Source: DASYAE01 sp036501535 (GTDB taxonomy: Bacteria > Actinomycetota > Actinomycetes > Streptomycetales > Catenulisporaceae). Taken from it: a stretch of 53,348 nt of DNA. Both the position numbers and the translations under genes were made by a program. This document shows positions 25,377 to 31,890 of the stretch, piece by piece (the stretch's first letter is position 1; every line of letters begins with the position of its first letter). Location of the stretch: assembly GCA_036501535.1 (NCBI GenBank), contig DASYAE010000250.1, positions 1-53,348 on the forward strand. Direction: 5' to 3'. The notes under the pieces are model-generated. The model was given only the letters and a program-made list of their open reading frames with translations. It was not told the origin of the DNA and did no database searches.

Positions 25377-27467
25377 TCAGACGGCGATCTTGTCGATGTC
25401 GGCCACGTAGCCGTTCGGGTTGCCGAACTCGATCGAGTTGCCGCTGCCGGCGTTGAGCGGAACCGGGATGGTGACCGTCTGGGGCACGCCCCAGTTGTTG
25501 TCGCCCGTACCGGCGGTGGGCAGCTCGATCGGCGTGCCGTTGACCGTGACGACCGCGACCCGGCTGGTGTCGCCGTCCACGTACGAGACGGTCAGCAGGT
25601 AGATCCCGGTGGTCGGCGCGCTGACGTCGGGAAACGTCAGGGTGCCGGTGCCGCCGAGGTAGCCGACCTTCGCCCCGCCCGAGCAGCCGCTACAGCTGTA
25701 GACACCAGCACCGCCGGCGATGGTGTTCGATGGGGACTCGGCTTCGTAGGTTGTCGGGCCGCCGTCGGCCGTGGTGGTGACGGTGATCTGTCTGCTGGCC
25801 GCGGAGGTCTGGCCCTTCGCGTTGCGCGAGACCACGTCGAAGGTGCGGCTGGTGCCGGGTACGAGCCCTGCGATCACCGCGGAGGTGCCGGTCACCGACG
25901 CGTTCGGCTTGCCATCGACGTAGACCTCGTAGCCGTTCGCGTTCGCGGACGGGTCCCAGGCCAGCGACACGCTCGAGCCGGTGGCCGCGGTGCCGTGCAC
26001 GCCGGTCGGCATGACCGGCGCGTTGGCCGAGCCGTTCGGCGTGATGCGCAGCAGCTCAGAGCCGTGCTCCGGCAGCGAGGCGCTCACGCTCCCGTTCGCC
26101 GTGCCGAGGTTCGCGTGCGTCCACAGGTTGCGCACCTGGGCCGACCCGGAGATGCCGAGGTCGTTCCAGTTCGCGGTCACCGTGGCGGTGGACGAGCCGA
26201 GGTTGAACAGTGCGACCGTGTAGCTGCCGTCGGCGTTGCGGGCGTACCAGACCTGCTGATCAGAAGCCTGGCTCACCGGCTTGGCCGGGTCGCCCGCCTG
26301 GTCGACCGCGATGACCTCCTTGTTGGTCAGCAGCGAGAGGCCGTAGCTGTCGAGCTGGGTCAGGTCGTCCCCGGAGAACAGCGGCGCGCCCTCGATCGCC
26401 CACAGCGTCATGTAGCTCTGCCGCTCGGCGTCGGTGATGCCGTCCATCGTGCCGTTGCCCACGTCGAGCGAATCAAGGTTGTTCCAGTGCCCGGGACCCG
26501 CGTCGGGGATCCACTGCACCACGTCGTCCCAGCGCACCTTCACCGAGTTGTTCCAGGTGACCAGGGTGTCGCAGTAGCACTCGACGTCGGTGTCGATCCG
26601 CCAGCCGTTGGAGTACTCCTGCCAGACCGCGGCGTCGGTGTGCGAGAGCGACCAGGACAGCACGAACTGCATGGGCCGGCCGGACTGCTTGATCGCCGCG
26701 GACCAGGCGGCCACGTCCGAGGTGTTGTCGTAGTTCGCGCCGCCCTGGTTGGAGCCGGGGCCGACGCCGTCGAGCTTGAGGAAGTCCACGCCCCAGCCCG
26801 CGAACTCGTCCGCGATGGAGTCGATGTAGTCCTGCGCGCAGGGGCTGGCGTAGTCGATCTTGTAGGCGCTGTTCCAGCCGTTGGTCAGCCGCAGGTCGGG
26901 ATAGACGATGTCGGCGGTCGTGCAGCTGGGCGCGCCGTAGATCGGCGTCGCGCCGTTGCCGTAGGCGGTGGGCGCGGGGCCGACCGCGAGGTAGATGCCG
27001 AGCTTCAGGCCCTTGGCATGCGCGTAGTTCGCGATGTAGGCGATGCCGTCGGGGAAGGTGGCCGGGTTGGCGATCGGCCGTCCATAGGAGTCGAAGCCGT
27101 TGGACCAGCCGGCGTCGATGTTGAGGTAGTCGTAGCCGTAGGGCTCGAGCTTGGTGGCGAGCGCGTCGGCCTGCTGCAGCACGTGCTGCTCGGTGAGCCA
27201 GCTCGCGCCGCCGGTCGGGTTCACCCCGGGGTAGTTCGTCGACTCCAGGCTCCAGCTGCTCCAGCCCATGTAAGGCGTCTGCGCGACCGGGGCCGTGGAC
27301 TTCGGGGAGGACGGGGAGGGCGAGGAGGACAGGGACGACGAGGTGTGCGCGGGTGCCGCCGTCGCGGCGGCGTCGGCCGACAGCGGGCCGGCGGTCATCG
27401 CGGAGGAGACCGCGACCGCGACGAGGGCGAAGGTCGGTACGAGTCTGCGTGGTAGGCGCACTGCCAT
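25377..27467 (-). CDS. Secreted GH27 alpha-galactosidase with FN3 and CBM35-like modules
   Basis: A 696-residue exported enzyme. An Arg-rich Sec-type signal peptide covers residues 1 to about 35, followed by a Ser/Pro linker. The GH27 barrel runs from about 63 to 390 (TPYMGWSSWSL, YDYLNIDAGW), with nucleophile Asp233 in FLKLDGVG and the acid in WRIDTDVECYCD (about 289-300). A beta domain ends near 476, a fibronectin-III module is at about 486-570, and a CBM35-like carbohydrate-binding module (TYEAESPSN start) is at 575-696. It would cleave galactose side chains or alpha-galactosides outside the cell. ATG at 27467 is preferred to GTG at 27473 because GGAG is then properly spaced. First gene of the sugar operon. 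Confidence 0.92.
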   Translation of the reverse strand: MAVRLPRRLVPTFALVAVAVSSAMTAGPLSADAAATAAPAHTSSSLSSSPSPSSPKSTAPVAQTPYMGWSSWSLESTNYPGVNPTGGASWLTEQHVLQQADALATKLEPYGYDYLNIDAGWSNGFDSYGRPIANPATFPDGIAYIANYAHAKGLKLGIYLAVGPAPTAYGNGATPIYGAPSCTTADIVYPDLRLTNGWNSAYKIDYASPCAQDYIDSIADEFAGWGVDFLKLDGVGPGSNQGGANYDNTSDVAAWSAAIKQSGRPMQFVLSWSLSHTDAAVWQEYSNGWRIDTDVECYCDTLVTWNNSVKVRWDDVVQWIPDAGPGHWNNLDSLDVGNGTMDGITDAERQSYMTLWAIEGAPLFSGDDLTQLDSYGLSLLTNKEVIAVDQAGDPAKPVSQASDQQVWYARNADGSYTVALFNLGSSTATVTANWNDLGISGSAQVRNLWTHANLGTANGSVSASLPEHGSELLRITPNGSANAPVMPTGVHGTAATGSSVSLAWDPSANANGYEVYVDGKPNASVTGTSAVIAGLVPGTSRTFDVVSRNAKGQTSAASRQITVTTTADGGPTTYEAESPSNTIAGGAGVYSCSGCSGGAKVGYLGGTGTLTFPDVSAPTTGIYLLTVSYVDGDTSRVAVVTVNGTPIELPTAGTGDNNWGVPQTVTIPVPLNAGSGNSIEFGNPNGYVADIDKIAV

Positions 27468-27560
27468 GACCACTCCAAATCAGTCGCGCCGTTGCTGACC
27501 AATGGGCTGGGTGGGGCGATCGGAGGGGATCGATCGCTGTCGGGGCGCGTGGGAGGCGCC

Positions 27561-27590
27561 GGATGGGGAGGGCTGGGGAGGGCTGGGGAG
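27561..27590. repeat. 10-bp tandem repeat in the GH27 leader
   Basis: GGATGGGGAG, GGCTGGGGAG, GGCTGGGGAG in a row at 27561-27590, inside the predicted 5' leader of the GH27 transcript. Confidence 0.75.
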
Positions 27591-27712
27591 CGCGGCGGTG
27601 CGTCGGAGCGCCGCGCCGGGCCGACGTGCCGAGCGGCCTGAAGACCGGTCCGCGCAGGGGGTTTCCCCGGGGTTTCCGGATCCTTGGATTCCCTGCCGCT
27701 CGACGTGTCGGG

Positions 27713-27741
27713 AGCGTAGCCACGTTTCTTTCCAGCGTCAA
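27713..27741 (-). promoter_or_regulatory. Promoter of the sugar operon
   Basis: On the minus strand TTGACG (27736-27741) and TACGCT (27713-27718) are separated by exactly 17 bases, close to the vegetative consensus. Transcription would start near 27706, giving a leader of about 240 bases before the GH27 ATG. Confidence 0.7.
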
Positions 27742-27755
27742 CATATCCAACGCTG
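27733..27755. promoter_or_regulatory. Inverted repeat CAGCGT-N11-ACGCTG, likely ROK operator
   Basis: CAGCGT (27733-27738) and ACGCTG (27750-27755) form a perfect dyad with an 11-base AT-rich spacer. It overlaps the -35 of the GH27 promoter, in the region shared with the divergent ROK gene. A repressor bound here would block the operon; ROK is the obvious candidate. Confidence 0.6.
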
Positions 27756-27819
27756 ATGGTGGGCTGAATGAGTCGGAGCACTGGGGCCTTACTGGCGGTT
27801 TTATCTTTCCAAGTGTGGC

Positions 27820-27831
27820 TATACTGCCGCC
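27820..27831 (+). promoter_or_regulatory. -10 element TATACT of the ROK gene, leaderless
   Basis: TATACT (27820-27825) ends six bases before the GTG start, and no Shine-Dalgarno is present. Transcription would begin at the start codon. Confidence 0.65.
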
Positions 27832-29040
27832 GTGGATCTGCTGAATCAGGCCCCGGCGGTCGCCCTGGTGTTCCAGACCGTGCTGGCGCACGGGCCGCTG
27901 AGCCGGGCCGAGATCGGCCGGCGCACCGGTCTGTCGCCCGGCGCGGTCACCAAGGCGGCCGTCCCGCTGCTCGACGACGACTGGATCGCGGAGATCGGCC
28001 CGCCGCCCGGCGACCGGCCGGCCGGCCGCCCGGCCACGCTGATGGCGGTACGCCCGCAGCGGGCCTGCTTCCTCGGCGTCAAGGTGACCGCGGACGAGCT
28101 GATCGGCGTCATCACCGACCTGACGGCGCGTCCGCTGGCCACCCGCCGCACCGCGCTGGACTCCCGCGACGTCGGCAGCGTGGTGCTGGCGATCGGCCAG
28201 CTCGCGCGTAGGCTCGTCGCGGCGCAGGCCGCGCGCGGCGCGCCCGAGGTGCACAGCCTCGGCGTCGCGATCTCAGGGGACGTCGACGGCCACACCGGGA
28301 TCGTGCACCACTCGCCGTTCCTGAACTGGCACGGCGTGCCGCTCGCGCAGCTGGTCGAGCAGGCCGCCGGCCTGCCCACGGTGATCGAGAACGACGTGCG
28401 CGCGCTGACCGTGGCCGAGCAGTGGTTCGGCGCCGGCACCGGCCTCTCCTCGTTCGCGGTGATCACCGTCGGCGCCGGGATCGGCGCGGGCCTGTCCATC
28501 GGCGGGCACGTGGTCACCGGCGCGCACGGCGTGGCCGGCGAGGTCGGGCACCTTCCGGTCGGCGGCGCGGACCGGATGTGCACCTGCGGCAACACCGGCT
28601 GCGTCGAGGCGATCGCCTCCACCCAGGCGATCGTCGAGCAGGCCCGGCAGGCGGCCGGCGACCCGGGCCTGACCATGGCCGACGCGGTGCGGCTGGCCCG
28701 CGCCGGCGATCCGGCGGTGCGCGCGGTGTTCGGCCGCGCCGCGCACGCGCTGGGCCTGGCGATCGCCGCGGTGGCCAACCTGATCGGCCCGGAGCGGATC
28801 ATCATCTCCGGCGAGGGCGTGGCCTTCTACGACCTCTTCGCCGACCGGATACGCCAGACCTTCGGCGCCCAGGCCTTCGGCGCGGCCAAGGACTGCGACC
28901 TGATCGTGCGCCCGCTGCCGTTCGAGGAGTGGGCCCGCGGCGGCGCGGCGGTCGCGGCGCAAAGCCTGGTCGCGCCGGTCAGGGCGGCGCCGGCGGGCCG
29001 TAACGGGGCCGCGGCCGGGCCGGCGGTCCGGAACCGCTGA
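27832..29040 (+). CDS. ROK family transcriptional repressor
   Basis: A 402-residue ROK protein (repressor, ORF, kinase). The N-terminus is a winged HTH (LSRAEIGRRTGLSPGAVTKA, 20-39) and the rest is an actin-fold sugar-binding domain with GAGIGAGL (phosphate loop-like) and the zinc motif CTCGNTGCVE that marks ROK proteins. As a regulator it would release DNA on binding a sugar or sugar phosphate. The GTG start at 27832 is leaderless with TATACT six bases upstream. It is divergent from the GH27-led operon and the intergenic dyad overlaps that operon's promoter; the dehydratase gene follows 38 bases downstream. Confidence 0.92.
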   Translation: MDLLNQAPAVALVFQTVLAHGPLSRAEIGRRTGLSPGAVTKAAVPLLDDDWIAEIGPPPGDRPAGRPATLMAVRPQRACFLGVKVTADELIGVITDLTARPLATRRTALDSRDVGSVVLAIGQLARRLVAAQAARGAPEVHSLGVAISGDVDGHTGIVHHSPFLNWHGVPLAQLVEQAAGLPTVIENDVRALTVAEQWFGAGTGLSSFAVITVGAGIGAGLSIGGHVVTGAHGVAGEVGHLPVGGADRMCTCGNTGCVEAIASTQAIVEQARQAAGDPGLTMADAVRLARAGDPAVRAVFGRAAHALGLAIAAVANLIGPERIIISGEGVAFYDLFADRIRQTFGAQAFGAAKDCDLIVRPLPFEEWARGGAAVAAQSLVAPVRAAPAGRNGAAAGPAVRNR

Positions 29041-29078
29041 ACGGCGGCGCAGCAGTCCAAGCAGTGAAGGGAACTGAT

Positions 29079-30167
29079 ATGGTCGCGATCACCGAGGCGT
29101 CGGCGTACCTGATCGACATCGAGGTCGAGACGGTGCGCACCGACGCGGTCCAGTCCTTCGCCAAGCAGGAGACCGTGTTCGTCGAGTTTGCGACGGACGA
29201 CGGGAACCACGGGACCGGCTACGCGTACACGATCGGCACCGGCGGCTCGTCGGTCCTCGCGATGCTGCGCGACCACCTGCTGCCGAGGCTGCCCGGCGCC
29301 GACCCGACGCTCGTCGAAGGGCTCTGGCACGACCTGTTCGCCTCGACCCGCGCCACCACCGTCGGCGCGATCACCTCGCTGGCCCTGGCTGCGATCGACA
29401 TTGCCCTGTGGGACCTGCGCTGCAAGCGCGCGGGCGAGCCGCTGTGGCGGCTGGCCGGCGGATTCCGGCGCGAGGTGCCGCTCTACGACACCGAGGGCGG
29501 CTGGCTGCACCTCACGACCGACGAGCTGGTACGCGGCGCCCTCGCCGCAAGGGCAGCCGGCTGGCCCGGCGTGAAGCTGAAGGTCGGCAAGCCGGGCGTG
29601 CAGCAGGACGTGGAGCGGCTGCGCGCGGTGCGCGACGCGGTCGGCCCGGACTTCGACGTCATGGTCGACGCGAACCAGTCGATGACCCTGGCCGAGGCCC
29701 GCCGCCGCGCGTCAGCCTTCGAACCGCTGGGCCTGGCCTGGTTCGAGGAGCCGCTGCCGGCCGACGACGTCTCCGGCCACGCCGCCCTCGCCCGCGCGAC
29801 CTCGATCCCCGTCGCGGTCGGCGAATCGCTCTACTCGGCCGGCCAGTTCCGCGACTACCTCCACCGCGGCGCGGCATCCATCGTGCAGGTCGACGTGGCC
29901 CGGGTCGGCGGCATCACGCCCTGGCTGAAGGTCGCCCACCTCGCCGAGACCTTCAACGTGCACGTATGCCCCCACTTCCTGATGGAGCTGCACGTCAGCC
30001 TGGTCGCCGCGATTCCCAACGGCCGCTACGTCGAGCACATCCCGCAGCTGCGCGCGGTCACCCGCGAGGAGATGCGCGTCGAGAACGGCCACGCCGTCGC
30101 CCCGGACGCGCCGGGCCTGGGCATCGCCTGGGACCGCGACGCGATCGACGACCGCAGGGTGCTGTGA
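29079..30167 (+). CDS. Mandelate racemase/enolase-type acid-sugar dehydratase
   Basis: A 362-residue enolase-superfamily enzyme of the mandelate-racemase subgroup. It has Lys166-x-Lys168 (VKLKVG), metal ligands Asp197 (VDANQ), Glu223 (WFEEP) and Glu249 (GES), Asp272 (VDVARVGG) and the catalytic His299 (CPHFLMELH) forming the His-Asp dyad. Such enzymes remove water from or racemise acid sugars such as galactonate, fuconate or tartrate; the exact substrate is not readable. ATG at 29079 has GAAGGGA just upstream. It follows the ROK gene and belongs to the galactose/fucose locus, where oxidised galactose or fucose would be a natural substrate. It converges on the next gene with 29 bases between stops. 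Confidence 0.9.
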   Translation: MVAITEASAYLIDIEVETVRTDAVQSFAKQETVFVEFATDDGNHGTGYAYTIGTGGSSVLAMLRDHLLPRLPGADPTLVEGLWHDLFASTRATTVGAITSLALAAIDIALWDLRCKRAGEPLWRLAGGFRREVPLYDTEGGWLHLTTDELVRGALAARAAGWPGVKLKVGKPGVQQDVERLRAVRDAVGPDFDVMVDANQSMTLAEARRRASAFEPLGLAWFEEPLPADDVSGHAALARATSIPVAVGESLYSAGQFRDYLHRGAASIVQVDVARVGGITPWLKVAHLAETFNVHVCPHFLMELHVSLVAAIPNGRYVEHIPQLRAVTREEMRVENGHAVAPDAPGLGIAWDRDAIDDRRVL

Positions 30168-30196
30168 CGCGACGGCGTGATGTGCCGCCGGCACGG

Positions 30197-30736
30197 TCAT
30201 CTGCATGGCATTCCGGCGCGAAATGGCTCGGGTAGGGGGAGCCCGAGTCGGGCGCAAAGCCGAGTCACGTCAGAGACGTCTACGGCACGGGGTGTGTATC
30301 CGGTGTGGCATCGCAGTGCCCACTCTGGGGCCTCGCAGCGTACGACCGTGTCGAGGATCCGGCCTTCGCCACCGAGGTCGGCCGTGGTGAACCGGACTCC
30401 GTTCATGACGCTTCCATAGTGAACGACTCCGTTGGCGAGTTCCTCGTACAAGTGGAGATCGACTCGCAGGTGCTCACCGTCGTGGAGCACGAAGTTCCAT
30501 GGCCGGTCGCCGCCCCAGGGCAGCACGCGGTCGATGCCGAGCCGCGAGAACGCGGCGATCAACGGGTCGAGGTCGGCTGCGGGAAGCCAGAAGTCGAGGT
30601 CGGAATGTTCGCGCGTCTGTATGCCGATCAGCGCGTCGACGGCCCATCCGCCACCGACGCAGGCTCGTACGTCGTGAGCGTCAAGCTCCGCGATCACCGA
30701 CAACGCCGACTCGGCTGTCATGACGTGCTTGTGCAT
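30197..30736 (-). CDS. Nucleotidyltransferase (aminoglycoside/lincosamide type fold)
   Basis: A 179-residue protein with the small nucleotidyltransferase pattern GGGWAVDALIG (28-38) and HSDLDFW (44-50), where the Asp pair binds Mg and nucleotide, and a third acidic strand LRVDLHLY. The C-terminal DVTRLCARLGLPLPEPF is common in the lincosamide/aminoglycoside nucleotidyltransferase-like group. The group includes resistance enzymes, but many members have no known substrate, so resistance is only a possibility. ATG at 30736 has GGAGG close upstream; an ATG five codons later is also possible. It stands alone between two convergent or unrelated units. Confidence 0.8.
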   Translation of the reverse strand: MHKHVMTAESALSVIAELDAHDVRACVGGGWAVDALIGIQTREHSDLDFWLPAADLDPLIAAFSRLGIDRVLPWGGDRPWNFVLHDGEHLRVDLHLYEELANGVVHYGSVMNGVRFTTADLGGEGRILDTVVRCEAPEWALRCHTGYTPRAVDVSDVTRLCARLGLPLPEPFRAGMPCR

Positions 30737-30844
30737 CCGCCGCCTCCGATCTGCTCGTGGTCCCGTGGGCGGTGATGCGGCTTCTTTGAAGACCGCACGG
30801 TCCGCGGGCTTTCCGCGTCATCGGACCCTACCGACTGCGGCAAC

Positions 30845-31723
30845 TCACTCGGGCTTCGCTGCGGGGGCCGGTGAACGCAGCGAACGCGGCGCGCGCGGGT
30901 CGGCGGCGGCCTGGTAGGACGCCAGCAGGCTGAGTTTCTCGGCGTTCGCAGTGCCCTGATCGGCGTGGAAGACGACCAGCATCTGGCCGCCCGAGCCGCC
31001 GATCACGAGCTTCTCCCGGTTCAGGGTGAGCTCGCCGACCTGCGGGTGCTGGAGGGTGACCGGCGCGCCCTCGCGGACCGCGACGTCGTGGCGGGCCCAC
31101 AGCCGGCGGAAGTGGTCGCTGGCCAGGGAGAGCTCGCCGACCAGCTCGATGAACCGGGGGTCGTCCGTGTCCGCGCCGACCGACTCCCGGAACCCGGCGA
31201 CCAGCACCACGGAGGACTCCTCCCAGCCGGGGTGCAGCGCCTGCTCGGCGGGATCGAGGAACACGTCGCGCAGCCGGTTGCGGCCGGCGGCCAGGCGCGG
31301 GGAGAGCGCGGTCGCCAGCGCGTTGGCCGCGAGCACGTCCAGGTAGCGGCCCTCGACGAAGGCGGGCAGTGCCAGCGAGGCGACCAGCTTGCCGATTCCG
31401 GACTGCACCGCCTCCCGGCGTGGCCGGCGCCGCACCCGGCGGGGCTTTTCGGAGCCCAGGCCGAGCAGGTGGACGGTGCCGGCCTCGTCGAGCCGGAGCA
31501 CCCGGGCGAGCGATTCGAGCACCTGCACCGAGGGGTTGCGGTCGCGGCCCTGCTCCAGGCGCAGGTAGTAGTCGGCGCTGATGCCCGCGAGCATCGCGAC
31601 CTCCTCGCGGCGCAGGCCGGGCACGCGGCGGACGCCGAGCTGCGGCAGTCCGACGCTGTCCGGTGTGACGAGTTCGCGGCGGGCCCTCAGGTACTCGCCG
31701 AGCGCATTGGTGTCGTCGGCCAT
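30845..31723 (-). CDS. HTH regulator with MmyB-like ligand domain
   Basis: A 292-residue regulator: a N-terminal XRE-type HTH (residues about 8-80; VPGLRREEVAMLAGISADYY and EQGRDRNPS) followed by the MmyB-like ligand-binding region typical of Streptomyces regulators (about 105-270; YLDVLAANALATALSP, DPRFIELVGELS, and HPQVGELTLNREKL). Members usually control a neighbouring oxidoreductase or transporter gene and bind fatty acid-like ligands; no such partner is adjacent here. The ATG at 31723 has no Shine-Dalgarno but TAGGCT six bases upstream, so it is likely leaderless. Confidence 0.9.
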   Translation of the reverse strand: MADDTNALGEYLRARRELVTPDSVGLPQLGVRRVPGLRREEVAMLAGISADYYLRLEQGRDRNPSVQVLESLARVLRLDEAGTVHLLGLGSEKPRRVRRRPRREAVQSGIGKLVASLALPAFVEGRYLDVLAANALATALSPRLAAGRNRLRDVFLDPAEQALHPGWEESSVVLVAGFRESVGADTDDPRFIELVGELSLASDHFRRLWARHDVAVREGAPVTLQHPQVGELTLNREKLVIGGSGGQMLVVFHADQGTANAEKLSLLASYQAAADPRAPRSLRSPAPAAKPE

Positions 31724-31729
31724 GGAGCC

Positions 31730-31735
31730 AGCCTA
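31730..31735 (-). promoter_or_regulatory. -10 element TAGGCT of the MmyB-like regulator
   Basis: Read on the minus strand, TAGGCT ends six bases before the ATG at 31723. This matches the leaderless pattern seen at several genes in this window. Confidence 0.5.
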
Positions 31736-31791
31736 GGCCGGTTCGGGGGGATCGTCCCTGGTCCTGTCACCCCCAGGGTCGCGGCAGGACT

Positions 31792-31834
31792 GCGGCAGGC
31801 CGCGGACCCGGTGACCGGACCCGCGGCCTGCCGC
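31792..31834 (-). terminator. 20-bp-stem hairpin after the GH16 gene
   Basis: Arms at 31792-31811 and 31815-31834 pair at 18 of 20 positions around a three-base loop. It lies 57 bases beyond the GH16 stop and should terminate that transcript. Confidence 0.7.
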
Positions 31835-31839
31835 GACCG

Positions 31840-31866
31840 CTAATTCAGCTAATTCAGCTAATTCAG
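31840..31866. repeat. 9-bp tandem repeat CTAATTCAG x3
   Basis: Three perfect copies at 31840-31848, 31849-31857 and 31858-31866, just after the GH16 stop. This is an AT-rich island in very GC-rich DNA and is probably slippage-derived. Confidence 0.85.
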
Positions 31867-31890
31867 CCGGACAGGCTCAGTCAAACAGGC

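Noticed and set aside
24267..27455. A 1062-codon plus-strand open frame
   Set aside because: It is antisense to the permeases and GH27, with no recognisable domain; typical of high-GC DNA.
31840..31866. Short CRISPR-like repeat
   Set aside because: Three adjacent 9-bp units without spacers; a simple tandem repeat.
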